DNA from: Psettodes erumei
Taxonomy: Eukaryota; Chordata; Actinopteri; Pleuronectiformes; Psettodidae
Direction of reading: 5' to 3'
NCBI GenBank assembly: GCA_016785225.1
Contig: JAFBJZ010000419.1
Location: 523,648 to 587,647, forward strand
DNA: 64,000 bases
Position numbers and translations under genes: made by a program. This document shows, in pieces, positions 1 to 11,660 of this stretch; the first letter of the stretch is position 1; each line of letters opens with the position of its first letter. Under the pieces are notes generated by a model. That model saw only the letters and a list, made by a program, of their open reading frames with translations. It made no database searches and was not told the origin of the DNA.

Positions 1-1591
1 ATTTACGGAGGATGCTGAGAGCCGCGTTTCTCTCTGGATGGGGCCGGGGGGCCGGCCACCTTTATGTTTATTTTTTTTTTCTGGACATATGCGGGGGCGG
101 TTAAAGAGGGAGGAGTACACAGGGGCGTGTATCCGATCGCCGCACAGAGAGCCCACGAGGGCTGCAGGCATCTTGACATGACCTCACGTGAAGCGTCACG
201 GCTGGGGGTGGAAACCCAGCCACGCAGAGCCAGCACTGGGCCGGTTTATTGTGGGTGTTTCCTGTCTCCCTGTCTCCGCCCTCCTCTCTGCTGGTATTCA
301 GGGTGTGTTTGCCGAGTGCGCCCTGTGTGGATCGGTCGGGCCTGTTAGGTTGCTAAGGAACAACTGAGTCACTCCACATTTGACTGAGCTGCAGTAACGT
401 GGCGTCAGTATTTCACAACCGCGAAGAGCCCGTTATTTGTGCCGCAGTCCAGCCGAGCTGGGCCCGAGCTTGGTTTTTAGCAATCGCAAGAATAAAGGAA
501 GCACAAAAGCAGTGTGGGCTATTTTCAGTCTGACTGTGTGAGAGTGGGTTCCCTCACAGCTTTCCCTTAATAACGTTTTGTCTCAGAGGGGTTTCCCTCA
601 CGCTTCCTCATTCCAGAAGATGCTTTTTTTTTACCCCCCTCCGCCACCTGAAACTGCAACTTCACGAGAATGTTACAGAATCCACCTCAGCGCACCGATC
701 CGCTTTGGTCGCTCCGTGTTCTCCCCGGCGTGTGGCGTTCCCTTCCCTCCCTGTGTGACGTCTGCCTGCGAGCCGCCGCCTCCCTCTTCTTCAGTCCTCC
801 CCGCGGGCGCCGCCGCCGAACTTAAAAATAAACTCCTCGCCTCGTGAGGGAGGACACCCAAACAGTCATCACACCAATAACCCAATTCTGGATTATCAGG
901 TCTTTCCTTCTCTGGAGTTGCAGCGTTGCCAGTTTAGAAAATGTTTTTGCATTTTCATATAAAGTGAATATATTTTATGTATGTATTTTGACTTGACAAA
1001 CAATAACCAGATTTGGTGTAAAATAGTATAAAGATAAAAATTTGGCTTTATTTTCTCATTGGTTTGTCTCCATTTCGAGCTCCTGTTGATTTTTGGAGCA
1101 TTTCGTGTCCATTTGATCGTGATACCGGCGGAGCAGGAGACGCAAGGAGACAGCGGGGTGGTTAGGACACAAGAAAGAGGAAGAATCAAAGGGTTCATGT
1201 AACGCCATCGGTTCACAGCCCGCCCTGACATCACTTCCCTGAAGTGCCGGGCCGTTTTTACTTTTGATTTCACTTCAGAACTACTTAACCTTACTGTGCC
1301 GTTGCTGAGATTCTTGCAACCTGACGCCATGCTGGTAGCGCGAGAGGTGACTCGGGCGGTTGTCGACATTTTAGGATAAACACATCCACCCTCCCCCGTG
1401 TATCCTGATCACAGAAGTCCATTCAGCGCGTGTGGCCCGTTGAAACACCGGCACGCGCTCAAGAGGATAAAGTTTCAGCCAACAAGTTGCCGGCGCCCGC
1501 TGCTATTGTGCGTTGGAGCCTGTGTGTGTGTGTGTGTGTGTGTGTAGTGGTTAATGCAGGCCGTATCTAATCAGTGTCGTTTCCTCCCCAG
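1..1591. other. Upstream flank or intron 1 of pdcd6, no exon found
   Basis: No coding exon could be supported here. PDCD6 exon 1 should encode a Gly/Pro-rich N-terminus ending in a motif like FLWNVFQR before a donor site. I looked for that on the + strand and did not see it, so exon 1 is probably upstream of the window. The stretch is mixed in composition with scattered CpG and short homopolymers, and a (TG)n run sits just before exon 2. The short open frames on both strands show no recognisable domain. Confidence 0.5.
1521..1545. repeat. (TG)n microsatellite
   Basis: An uninterrupted TG dinucleotide run of 25 bases lies about 45 bases before the acceptor of pdcd6 exon 2, so it sits within the last stretch of intron 1. 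Confidence 0.9.
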
Positions 1592-1653
1592 GGTCGACAA
1601 GGACCGGAGCGGAGTGATATCAGACTCGGAGCTTCAGCAGGCCTTATCGAATG
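1592..1653 (+). CDS. pdcd6: pdcd6 exon 2 (EF-hand 1)
   Basis: This exon of programmed cell death 6 (ALG-2) follows a CCCCAG acceptor and ends at a GTACGC donor. It translates as VDKDRSGVISDSELQQALSN plus the first base of a Gly codon. This is the first EF-hand loop, with ligand pattern D-K-D-R-S-G-V-I-S-D-S-E, and it is nearly identical to human ALG-2. ALG-2 is a cytosolic/nuclear penta-EF-hand Ca2+ sensor that binds partners such as ALIX, Sec31A and ESCRT-linked proteins when calcium rises. EF1 is one of its high-affinity Ca2+ sites. From the Val at 1593 to the stop codon the visible product is 157 residues, the same as the corresponding part of the 191-residue human protein as I recall it. 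Only exon 1 is therefore missing. Confidence 0.95.
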
Positions 1654-3564
1654 GTACGCACTGCCGCCCGTTCTCTTTTTGTGTTCACGTTTTCGGTTTC
1701 ATTTTCACGAGCGAGACAACGAACGACGTCTGACCTGGCAATCATCAACGCCTGCATCCTTCAGAGAGCTGTTGATTCAAGAAGCCGGACAGCCCTGACA
1801 GCCAACTCAGTCGGGATTGTGTTGCACTCTGTGCCGTGTTGTGATTCGGCCCGTGGTGTTTCCCCATTGTGCGGGAGCCTGCTTTAATTCTGCAGCAGAG
1901 CCCAGGCTAAATGTTAGCAGCTCTTGCCTCCTGGAAACTTAATACAGAGAGCAAAACGCTAACATCTGACTTCCTCATCCCAGCTTGTGCTGTTAGTTGC
2001 GGGCATGCATGTTTCCTAAACGCGCTTAGAGTACGAGGGTTCGCGGTGTCGAGGTTTCCGTCTGAAATCTAGGGCGTGTCGCTTGTCCTTGTTCCCCGTG
2101 TCTGCGCTTCGAGGACCCAGACAGAAAACGTGAGAACTGCAGCTGCTGGCGATGGAGGTTGTAAACGCTCAGGACGGAGGAGGAGGGTCACGGGTTCACT
2201 TCCCCGTGGGCCTCCTGAAACCAGGAAAAACAAAATGTGCACTTGTGATTCTGCGAGGGAGGTTGGCGAGCGCCGCCCAGTGAACGATGCAGGTCATCTC
2301 CTCGGCCCGAATGCGGCCGAGCGGAGTCGATTTTACGCCGCCGGGGTCTGTTTTCGTGCCCAGGCACGGCTCTGCACCAGCGCTGCGTCTCCACCCTGCC
2401 CCCTGACGGGATGGCGATTGACGACGAATTTTCTTCGGTCCGCGCTTTTGCCCAGAAACTGTAACGTGCCCCCCGTCCGGGTTACGGCGGAGTCTCTTGG
2501 CCGGATTTTCAAAGGCCCCTTTCTCAACAGATTGCGCTCCTCAGAAATCCATTTTAATGGGTTCTTCAGAAGAGAAAACAAAAGAGGAGCCAGCAGCAGC
2601 AGCAGCAGCAGTGAAAGAAGCCGTTATCGGGCTGCGCAGCGGCTCGGCTCGGCACGCTGATAAGAGCGAGCGTGGCGTGCAGCGAACAGCAGGTTTCCCG
2701 CTTCGGCTGACTGGGCTCGCCGCGATATGAAACGGAGCCAGTGAAGCTGAACGCGCCGCGGCGTCCCGTCCCGCGGCCTGCTCCCGCGAGCGCTGGCGCC
2801 CCCGCTGCCGGTCCTGCCTGTCGCCGCTCTGCTGACCCAACAAATGCTGCTTTTATTTTCATGGGTTTCACGCCCCCAGCGAAGCCTTCGCTGCCACGCC
2901 GCCGTCCTCCCTTCTGACCTCTTCATTTATTACCCGGCCTCGTGTTTTACTCCTCCTCCCCCTCGGGGGAGCGGAGGGCGAAGAGGGGGGTCAAGGCCTT
3001 GGAGGCTGAGGGGGGAGGTCTGGGTTGCGGGCTGCGTTGCCGCTTACCAACATCTGCTGTTTCTGCACCACGTACTCTCTTCTTCTTCATCATCTCTCTC
3101 ATTTCTGCACTGTTCCTGTCTTTTATCTTCTTTTTTTTTTTGCATTTCTGAAATCTGCCAGCCCCCAGACGAATAATCAAGCCAACGAGATGGCTTGATA
3201 GCTTCTCTTTCATCGTGTTTGGGTTCTGGCGAGGCGGTGCGCTCGCTTTTCTTGTGATTCAAACGGCGTCGGTGTCTCTCCCGACCGGCAGATGGTTATT
3301 TGCCTCCTCTCCTCTCCCTCCTCCCCACCTTCCTCGGGAGGACGTGGCGCCGCCTCGGTGCCGGCTGTGTCCTCTCTCGTCCGTTTTTGTCCTCTGTTGC
3401 GCTAACGTTCTGTCTCTCGCCCACGCTCCCCTTTCTTCCCCCCACGTCTTCTCCTCCGTCTCTCTCTGTCTTCTGTCTATTTGCCCTCACTCCTCTCCCC
3501 CTTGTCTCCATCCCTCTCGGTCGGTCCTGGGCCTGAGAGCGTATCATGGGACCGTGACTGGCAC

Positions 3565-3700
<136 letters not shown>

Positions 3701-5054
3701 CACGCACATACCTCGTAGCTGCACCTGACATCTCTGGCCCCTCTTTGCTCATCGGTGAGTAGCTGTTGCACGAGCAAGAGAAGCACAAATGGGATTTTCA
3801 GCATATCTGAAAACAAGTAAACTTGTTAACGTGTTTATAACCAAGTAAAAGACTTTACGACCGATGGCAGTGATGATGTTTTCGCCGAGTCATCCTCCCT
3901 CGAATGCCAACTGCTTTCCTTTCACACCTCGAGGTCAAAACCGTTGCCCTCGGCAAACAGCATTTAGCTCATGTTTGGGGTTTGTGTGTTAAAGTTCAGG
4001 TCCGTACGTGCTCGCAGCACAACCGTCGCATTGTGCGGGCCGCCGTCGTTTTTTCCACCAGTCGGCCTCCCCCCCCTCTCCCCTTCTCCCCAGTCGCCTC
4101 TCTCCAGCTCACCACCAGGCAGCTGAGCTCGCCGGTGAGAGAGAGCCCAGTGTGCGGACCGCACAGGAGGCGGATTGTCCCAGCCGCGTCCCCAGACGCA
4201 CACAAACACAGCCGCCACGCTGGACGCCCCGCGCGGGGCCCGGCCACGTCCAGTCTGGGCTCGTCATCCTGCTGATTTTAACGTTATTAGATACACAAAT
4301 GAGACGGAATTCAATGTTCCCATTGGAATTCCTGTGGAATCTTAAGGATGTTAGCACGCCGACGTTTCTTTTATTGCATTAAACACAAAGTACTTCTGAA
4401 GCCAGTGGGACTGACTTCAGGGATAAACCAAAGTTTTGAACACATTACTGCAGACGGCACCAGATTTAAAAAGTCAACTAGGTGATTCAAATTGAGCCCA
4501 AGGGGGTCAGTGAATATCCCTGTTCTGATTTGATTAGAATTGATCCAATAGTTGTCAATTTCAGACATTTCAAAACGCCAGATGTCAGTAAGTCAGCACT
4601 TACATACCTGACTCCTGATGTCATCTGTACAAACACTGAGTTTAGCAGCCTGTGGGAGAACTGCAGCAGGCAAACCCAGCAGCTACGCCGACATGGTTCT
4701 ACGAATGGGACTCGCGTCAATACGCTTATGACACTTGGATTCGGTAGGCGCTAACCCGTGCGCTGTCCCAGAACAGCTCCACCCACAGTCCCCACCAGCC
4801 TCGCCCGTCACTAAAACGATCCGAAGCCCCTCAACACTGAGTGTCTGTGACGCTCGTCTGCGTCTTTAAGTCCTCAGCGGATTTCTTCCTGCCTGTCTCC
4901 AATGTCCCGTCACGATTTAGCCGCAAAGACCGAAATGACGACAATAATAATAAGAAGAATAAAACCACAGAGCTGCCATTGTTGCATAAGTGTCAAGCTC
5001 TCCTCTTTGTTTCCTCTCTTTCTTTTCTTATTCCCTCGTCTCCTCTCTTCTCTG

Positions 5055-5101
5055 CCCCCCCCCCCCCCACACACACACACACACACCCGCACACAACACA
5101 C
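5055..5101. repeat. Poly-C followed by (AC)n
   Basis: A 14-base cytosine run is followed directly by an AC dinucleotide tract with minor interruptions near its end. It lies in pdcd6 intron 2. Confidence 0.85.
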
Positions 5102-5819
5102 ACCTCAGTAATAGAGGGAGGTGGTGAGTCAGCGAGGATTCGGACGGCCTGATGAATCTACAGTCTTGAGAACAGCGGGTGTGTGAGGGAGGCTGTAAAG
5201 TTTAAGCACCGTGCTGAGCTTAATGCCCAGCCCTCTTTTTGTTCTGACCACATAGATGGCAGGTTGATTCAGCTATAGTTTGTCCTCGGGAGGAAAAAAA
5301 AATGGCACCGCCTTTAAACCACCCGCGCCTCCCTGCTGCGACGCGACAAAACGTCTCCAGTGAAACAGCTCTGTCCTTGCAGCCTCGAGAGAGGAGCTGG
5401 AAGGAACAGGGAGAGCTGATATCAGTTATTCATCTCAGGATTACTGTTACCTGGCTGCTGTTTGTCGTTGTAAAAGGCTCTATATGTGGAGAAGACAAGC
5501 TCCTTTAAACTGGTGTGTCGACGTACAGTCATGTCTCAACAAATAATTGCCGCAGAAATATTTCTCTCGAGGAAACGCGGTGATAAACCAGGATGACAAC
5601 AAAACCGTTTACTTTCTACAGATCGTGTCAAATTGAATCACTTCTCATCTCCTGTACTTTGTTAGGTGTGTAGCTGTATGATCCCATGAGTATCTTTAAC
5701 TCCTAAATGAATGATTATAGATGTTTTTACTATTGTTATTTTTTTCCCCCAAAAAATGATAAACTAGCCCGCTAGTCTCTTTGGACTGGTGTGTAACTGC
5801 TGTTTTTTCTGTCTCGCAG

Positions 5820-5864
5820 GAACATGGACTCCCTTCAACCCGGTGACGGTCCGCTCCATCATAT
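5820..5864 (+). CDS. pdcd6: pdcd6 exon 3
   Basis: A 45-base exon between a TCTCGCAG acceptor and a GTAAGT donor. Joined in phase to exon 2 it reads GTWTPFNPVTVRSII, matching the conserved segment of PDCD6 between EF-hands 1 and 2. Phase is consistent on both sides: exon 2 supplies the first base of Gly, and exon 3 ends with the first base of a Ser codon completed by exon 4. The small size and the exact reading frame make the call secure despite the exon being too short to stand out as an open frame. Confidence 0.95.
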
Positions 5865-6630
5865 GTAAGTAACCGCTGGTGGTGACACCGGGCTCGAGTT
5901 TCACACAAGTGCCCCCCTGTTCTCGGCCCGCGCGGTTTGTTTGTTTGTTTGTTTGTTTGTTTGTCCACCCCCCCCCCTTCTCCATGACAGCCGCATAAAT
6001 CGATTAAGCTCCGAGAAATCCGAAAGCACAAACAAATTTACTCTCAGCCTCGGCGTTGCCTGAGCGGACATCTGCAGCCATCGCAAGGAAGCGTACCTCA
6101 CCACACACATAGGCTGCACTTCTGGCATTTTTAAATGCAAAGCCTTTGCACATTTCTTTCATAAAAACAAATATGTGGGAGACATCTGTGCTCTTAAATA
6201 TTTTCTTCTCCCTGTTTTGACTTTGCGAGAGTAAACCCCTGTAACTTCATCACCACCTCCTCCCACGTTTCCATACTCAGTAAATCACTTGTTTAATCGT
6301 CCCCGAGCAAGAAGGCCGTGCTGCAATAACGCTCCCTTTGTTGGGAGCTAATTAGACTGAATCACGTGGGGGTGAGGAAGCGGGGAAATGTTTGGAGGGG
6401 GATCAAACAGTTTTCCTCCTCTGTTATGGTGTTATATAATATAATGCCATAATTAAGTCTTATGAGACAGGAGTTAGTCGAGTGTGAGCAGCCTCTTTCT
6501 GACACGCAGTTTGCGCTCCACAGTTCTCCGTCGTCACTTTTCTCTTGTGCGTATGTGGTGGTGTGATTGCCGACCTATCACAGGCTTCCTTCGTTTTTTC
6601 CTCAACCTCCTCCCCCTCCTCTCCCTTCAG
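5865..6630 (+). other. pdcd6 intron 3
   Basis: A 766-base intron with canonical GT/AG ends. It contains a (TTTG)n tetranucleotide run followed by poly-C at 5935-5977. No other feature was recognised. Confidence 0.85.
5935..5977. repeat. (GTTT)n microsatellite plus poly-C
   Basis: About seven units of the tetranucleotide GTTT are followed by CCA and a poly-C stretch. Confidence 0.9.
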
Positions 6631-6789
6631 CCATGTTCGACAGGGAAAATAAAGGCGGGGTGAACTTCAACGAGTTTGCCGGCGTGTGGAAGTACATCAC
6701 CGACTGGCAGAACATCTTCCGGACCTACGACAGGGACAACTCCGGCTTCATCGACCGGAACGAGCTCAAGCAGGCGCTGACTGGATTCG
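6631..6789 (+). CDS. pdcd6: pdcd6 exon 4 (EF-hands 2 and 3)
   Basis: A 159-base exon after CCCTTCAG, ending before GTGAGC. It encodes the segment from SMFDRENKGGVNFNEF (EF-hand 2 region) through VWKYITDWQNIFRTYDRDNS to ELKQALTGFG. The third EF-hand loop D-R-D-N-S-G-F-I-D-R-N-E keeps the Asp, Asp, Ser and Glu ligands. EF1 and EF3 are the main Ca2+ sites of ALG-2, and the region between them forms part of the hydrophobic pocket for proline-rich ligands. The Gly-Phe pair at 6783-6788 corresponds to G121-F122 of the human protein, which is absent from a known short isoform. Several substitutions relative to human (GG for AG, NEF for SEF, GF for GM) are conservative. Confidence 0.97.
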
Positions 6790-6989
6790 GTGAGCAGCAA
6801 AGTATGCCCGTGAATTAAAGTCTCATCGCTGTGTGTAGGACTGTCTGTCCTCTGGGTCAAAAGGTCCCTAATTTATACTCGAATGTAAAGTGGGTGTCCA
6901 CAACAAGGACAGACCAAGAAGGGAGAGCGCGTCGGACGCCCTCGACTTGTCGACTGCATTGCTGATGCCGTATCTGCTGTTTTGCTCAG
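6790..6989 (+). other. pdcd6 intron 4
   Basis: A short 200-base intron, GTGAGC...TGCTCAG. No internal feature seen. Confidence 0.9.
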
Positions 6990-7099
6990 GCTATCGTCTG
7001 TCGGACCAGTTCTACAGCACGCTGATAGAGAAGTTCGACCGCCAGAGGAAGGGACAGGTGGCCTTCGATGACTTCATCCAGTGCTGTATTGTGCTACAG
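6990..7099 (+). CDS. pdcd6: pdcd6 exon 5 (EF-hand 4)
   Basis: A 110-base exon. With the G carried from exon 4 it reads GYRLSDQFYSTLIEKFDRQR, then KGQVAFDDFIQCCIVLQ, ending at CAG|GTGACA. This is the fourth EF-hand of the penta-EF-hand fold. The loop starts D-R-Q-R-K-G, as in human where it is a weak or non-binding site. FDDFIQ and CIVLQ are hallmark ALG-2 segments. Confidence 0.97.
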
Positions 7100-7310
7100 G
7101 TGACACATTAACACTACATCAAAAATAAACTGCATGTGATATGATTTAGTGACCCCGCCCCCACATGTATGCACGCAGTCACTTGTCCATCTACACTCAA
7201 AAACATGTTTAGACGGTTATCGCTATTTTCTTCAAAATCCCAAAAATGAAATCTCCCATTTCCAAATTTGATTTGTAATATTAATCTTATTGCCTTTCTT
7301 ATTTCCACAG

Positions 7311-7409
7311 AGGTTGACTGATGTTTTCAGGCGGTATGACACAGACCAGGACGGCTGGATCCAGGTTTCTTATGAACAGTATCTTTCCATGGTCTTCAAT
7401 ATAGTATAG
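7311..7409 (+). CDS. pdcd6: pdcd6 exon 6 (EF-hand 5, stop)
   Basis: The final coding exon begins after TTTCCACAG and runs to the TAG stop at 7407-7409. It encodes RLTDVFRRYDTDQDGWIQVS, then YEQYLSMVFNIV. This is EF-hand 5, which in penta-EF-hand proteins pairs with EF5 of a second molecule to form the dimer. The loop D-T-D-Q-D-G-W is retained. The C-terminus ends NIV, against SIV in human. Confidence 0.97.
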   Translation, partial: RLTDVFRRYDTDQDGWIQVSYEQYLSMVFNIV

Positions 7410-8300
7410 TAACGCACACGGAGCACTACAGAAGAGCACAACTGGACACAACTGTGCCAAAGCCACTGGCACCTCCCGAATGTCTGCCATCGTGGACACT
7501 ACAAGATTTTTTTTTTTTTTTTGAAACCTAATTTTCACACAAATTTATAAAAGTAACACAAGAAAACTTAGAGGAACACTCAGCGTTTGAGGTTGCAGTA
7601 CCCTTCAGATGACAGCGTTCGTCTGGGAGTGCAACCGCAATGCTTGATGTGTTTAAAAAAAAAAAAAAAAAATCTCGTAGTGTCTTCTCCGTTGACCAAT
7701 CTGAACAATGTCTGTGTTGGGGACTCTCGGATGGGGACTATCATGAACACATCTGTCTTTCTGTCTGTCAGTTTGTCTGTTATTGTCAACAAATTTTTAA
7801 CGTCTTAACTTTAATTGGTACAATTAAAAAAAAGAAGATCTCTGTTTAGAGTGAAACGATGCATTGTAAATATGAGTTTAAGATGCACTGCATGCTTTTC
7901 AGGGAAATTTAGCCCCACTTCGAAGCATGCGTTCCCTTTCTCTTAACTTTTTCCTCAGCCCTATTTTGCTCAAAGCCATGTTTACAAAAACTGTGAAAGC
8001 AGCTGATGTTCTGCTTTGAGATTCACTGACATGCCAGCTTACATGCCATATTTGTACAAATGTATTTTTAACAGCAAATCTCCAAATGTTAGAACATAGA
8101 CTTTTTGTTGGAGGTCGAGCATAATGCCTTTAGTATGGCTTATTTTTTTGTGCATGATGCCTTAAAATGTGTAAAAAAAACAAAAACAACAAAAACACAG
8201 TCAACACGAAAAAGAAATCTTTTATTAAAAAACAAGAAGAAAGTAAATCTGATGTGGAGTCTGCCTTTATTATTTCCAGGAGTCACGTTGCACTGCGGTG
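7410..8300 (+). other. pdcd6: pdcd6 3' UTR and candidate poly(A) signals
   Basis: No AATAAA was seen soon after the stop codon. Two ATTAAA variants, at 7823-7828 and 8224-8229, are candidate polyadenylation signals, the second followed by a GT-rich stretch. A run of about 18 adenines lies near 7655-7672. The exact transcript end cannot be settled from sequence alone. Confidence 0.4.
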
Positions 8301-8954
8301 AGGGGAAACCGGGGCAGCAGCGTAGCTAAATGTCGCCCCCTGCTGTACGTGTGTGGGTTTTACCACTGCAGCGAACGCATCATGTGCCGCAGAACCTTGG
8401 TGCAGTGTTTTTGTTTCTGTGGGGGGCTGTTAAAATGTTGCGCCCTCGCGTCCTTGTTTTGAAATTAGGAACCAGGGACTTTAAGAAAAGAAAGTTTTTA
8501 CAACGGCTAATATACGTTTTGACAAACTTTATAAAACATGAAGCAGGAAACGTGAACAGCTTCCGTTTGTTGAAAAGTTGCGAGTTTAAGCGTCGGAGCT
8601 GCCAGTGTTTCTCAGTTGCGGGCATTGGTGCGGGAACACTTTTCGCTCGGCGTGGCTAATTTTAGGAGCTGCCTGTTAAAGTAAGAGTGTCCGGAGGATG
8701 GGCTTGACGAGGCGACGAAACCCCAAGACACCGCAGCGGGACGCGCGAGTACGGTACGTGTCTCTTTACGTGGACCCGAACCTTACCCCGTAGCCACCGA
8801 GAGGGGGCGCTGCCGTAAACTGAAAAAAAAGCTTCACTTTACCCACCCCCACAAACTTAACTCTTTTTTAAAACTTAAGTTTCAGGCATTATGAGACTGA
8901 CTGGTATTTTTTCCTCCTAGCAGATATGCTGGTTGGTCATAACAGATGTGTGTG

Positions 8955-9014
8955 ATGACTCATTTTAATGAATTTCCCAGTCTGGGATCAGTAAAGTAAA
9001 TGCATCTATCTACT
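8955..9014 (+). mobile_element. LINE-type 3' tail remnant
   Basis: The stretch reading GAATTTCCCAGTCTGGGATC followed by AGTAAAGTAAATGCATCTAT resembles the common fish retroposon ending: AATTTCCC, a small inverted GGGA, then AATAAAG and short TCTA-type repeats. Only the terminal tens of bases are recognisable. The family cannot be fixed, though an L2/CR1-like element or its SINE partner is likely. Confidence 0.4.
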
Positions 9015-9820
9015 CACCTTTAATGAGGCCTCAGCTTAATTAATTGCCCCGCTGAGGCCACCGTGCACAATACCAAGACGGGAGGGCTGTAAAAACACAA
9101 AGAGATCCAACTTCCAACCATCCACATATATCTCAGTGAAATCAAACCCTCTCCATTCACGGTTCTGCTGCTAAAAGTGTGAATGCTGGATTTGCCCTGC
9201 CCTGCAGGCTCATGTTGCATGTCGTCCAGATTTACACCTTCAGGCCCTTAAAACGTAGCTGTGAGAGAAACGCGAGGCACACAGGTAATTAAAATGTGGT
9301 TCCCCTTCCCTGCACGCAGCGCCGTGTGATTGTTTGTCTGAGGTGCAGCGCAGCAGAAAGAGACAAATTGCCCTCTCTCCTCCCGCCGTGCCTCGCCTCA
9401 CCGTCTTTTGTTCCTCAGGACAGCCTGCCTGAGCCGGGCCGCTTCCAGTTGTTTTCCCTCCTGTTCTGCAGCTTGGACGCGGTTGCCTCCGACTGCGGTC
9501 GACAGCTGGATCCCCCGGGACGAGCCTGAACAATGTCAGGTCGACTGCCTGCTGCGACCTCAAGCCGCAATCTCTGGCACGCTCGCGCGTACTCATAAAC
9601 ACTCGCAGTGTGCGGGAGCCAGGGCCCTCACCTCAGCCCAGGCCGCCTCTTTTATTGTCCAACTCTCTTTCTTTCACCAAGTCCTTCCACATAAGGCGAT
9701 TTACATTCCACCTCCACCTCTCCCGCTGTGAGCTTGAGTTTTCCTCTCTCGGTCGGCCTCTTTCTAAGCGTGGTGGTTTCTTGTCTGTGCGTCTTTCTCA
9801 TTCTCGGCCGTCGGTTACAG

Positions 9821-9976
9821 GTCAGACTGCGGTCACAGAGAGAAGGGGATCCGTGGCTGCAGTGCCACCCCCGAGATGCGTAACGTGGCGGGCCAGGAGA
9901 CGGCGAAGTGTCTGCAGGAGGAGCCGCCGCTGGCCTTCAGCTCTGACAAAGGCTTGGACGTGGCTGCCCTGAATGG
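9821..9976 (+). pseudogene. Crotonase-like pseudogene, exon A remnant
   Basis: After a CGGTTACAG acceptor one frame reads VTERRGSVAAV, like the start of an enoyl-CoA hydratase/isomerase (crotonase) domain. A second frame, from 9867 on, reads TPEMRNVAGQETAKCLQEEP and continues PLAFSSDKGLDVAALNG before a GTAAGG donor. This corresponds to the family's RPE-RNAVN-ETA segment and the following helix and strand. The two halves lie in different frames, and the usual three or four residues before RPE are missing, so there is a frameshift with a small loss. Conserved RNAV is altered to RNVA. I infer a decayed copy. The functional family hydrates enoyl-CoA thioesters or carries out related chemistry in mitochondria or peroxisomes. 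Confidence 0.6.
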
Positions 9977-11554
9977 GTAAGGTAAGAGAGTTCTGTGGGA
10001 CAGGATGGAGGGATGAAAATGGGCTTTTTGCTCCAACTTCTTCTCATTCTTCCTAAGACATCTTCATCTTCGTGTTTCTCCTCTGTCCACCAGCACCCGA
10101 CCCGGCTCCTCTCCCTCGCCCTCTTCCTCTACAAATCTCTTTTTCCAGCCCTCGCTCCTCTTAGTCCATAGATCTTGCCAATGAGCAAGTGTGGACGGGT
10201 GCACACACACACACATATAGAGAGAGACACACACCTGCACGATGTCAGCTGGAAGCACAACAAAGCTCCTTTTGCCCCTAAAAAATGATGATCACACACA
10301 CATACACACACACACAGAATGAACCCATTCCCTCACTGGAAATAAAATGCAACAGTTAGTTTGGTACTACTCTGAGCAGTCGGCTGGAAACGCCGCGCGT
10401 TAGCTCATACTGAGCGGGTCGGTGACAAGCGGCGCAGTAGGTGGCTCTTCCTCGATTCCCTCATTGTGCGTAAATGGGATTTTAATCGCCCCGCCGCACG
10501 GAGGTCATCCTGTATTGCTGCTCCGCTGCAACAGGACAGCCGACCCTCAGCGGGCAGCAGCCTGCGCGTGTTGATGTTGGAGTTCGAATGTAGCGTTTCC
10601 CAAAACACCAGGAAACCACGTTGTTCCAATTAACGCCGTCGCAGTCGCTCCATCAGCTCTTCATTCTTTAGTGTTGATGTGTTGGCTTTTTTTTTTGTTT
10701 CTAATTTCGGAAGTTTGAAGCTTTTGCCTGATGCAGGGTTTCAAATTTGCAGACACAGGATTGGGATTTTGCGCTTCTCCGGGCGTTCGGGGTCGCGTAC
10801 GATCTGGATGTCAACGCAGCTGTGTCGCTACGAACTGAAGATGACGCCATTTTTAATATCTGGAAAGCCTCATTAGTTCCTCAAAGAATGCATTATACTG
10901 CCCTAAAATAGGCATTTCGAACATTTCAGGTCAAGTGCCAAACTTGGTTTGAAGAGGACACTGCACTCGGCCTCTCGCGTCACGAAACGATGCTTTAAGG
11001 TCCAGCGCTTTAGTTAGAGTCCAGGGAGCTAAGTCACATCGCAGCGTGACACACTGTTTCTCCACAATTGCCCTGCTGTAATCAAAGCTCCCAGTTGATG
11101 GGTGTTGCTGGCACATGTGTTCATCATAACAGTTTCATTCCGGGTTAATTCCTGTTACATTATGGGAGGGAGGAGGATTTTATGAGTCCCTGCCAGAGCC
11201 TGTGACATAGTGTTTGTAGGCCTCTCGGGCAATGTTGCAATTACCACATGAATGTAGCGGAAGGGTCCGTGGTTGGAGTATGTTAGTCTTCCATTAATGA
11301 GAATATTATGTGCGTGCGCGTGCTGCGCGCGTTTGTGTGTGTGTGTGTGCGCGATCTGTGACCGACCGTGTATTGGATTTTAGGCTCTTCAGGGAAGAGA
11401 CGCTTTTGTGTGCCAGCCAGCCCCCAAAAGCAAGCTCTCGGTCCAAATTGCAGCCCTCAGACTCCGGCCCAACTTGTTTTTTTTCATCCTCATCATTTTC
11501 CCTTCCTCTTTGACTTTCCAGCTGCCATACTTTGTAATTTTGTGGTCTCCTCCA
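9977..11554. other. Between crotonase remnants A and B
   Basis: No gene was found. The stretch contains short CA-rich runs near 10202-10235 and 10293-10317 and ordinary non-coding sequence. Open frames here have no recognisable domains. Confidence 0.5.
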
Positions 11555-11660
11555 GGAGGGAATTTCTGCGCTGGTTATGATCTGAGAGAGCTGGCCAATC
11601 ACACGGCCTCCCTCAAATTGGAGCAAGATGTCACCAAGGGTCCCGCGGTGTTTGGGCTGC
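11555..11660 (+). pseudogene. Crotonase-like pseudogene, exon B remnant (oxyanion-hole motif)
   Basis: Following TCTCCTCCAG the + strand reads GGNFCAGYDLRELANHTASL then KLEQDVTKGPA. GGNFCAGYDL is the first oxyanion-hole segment of crotonase-fold enzymes (pattern G-x-F-C-A-G-x-D-L), and the downstream helix with DVTKGP is typical of one crotonase subfamily. The expected continuation into the P-M-G-P-S-R-L segment and the second oxyanion glycine block (GYAVAGG-type) was not found. The best donor of exon A leaves a phase that does not join to this frame. The segment itself is open and well conserved, which suggests fairly recent decay. Confidence 0.65.

Noticed and set aside
2076..2660. 194-codon open frame in pdcd6 intron 2
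   Set aside because: It lies wholly in an intron, overlaps a CAG run, has no domain and non-biological-looking composition.
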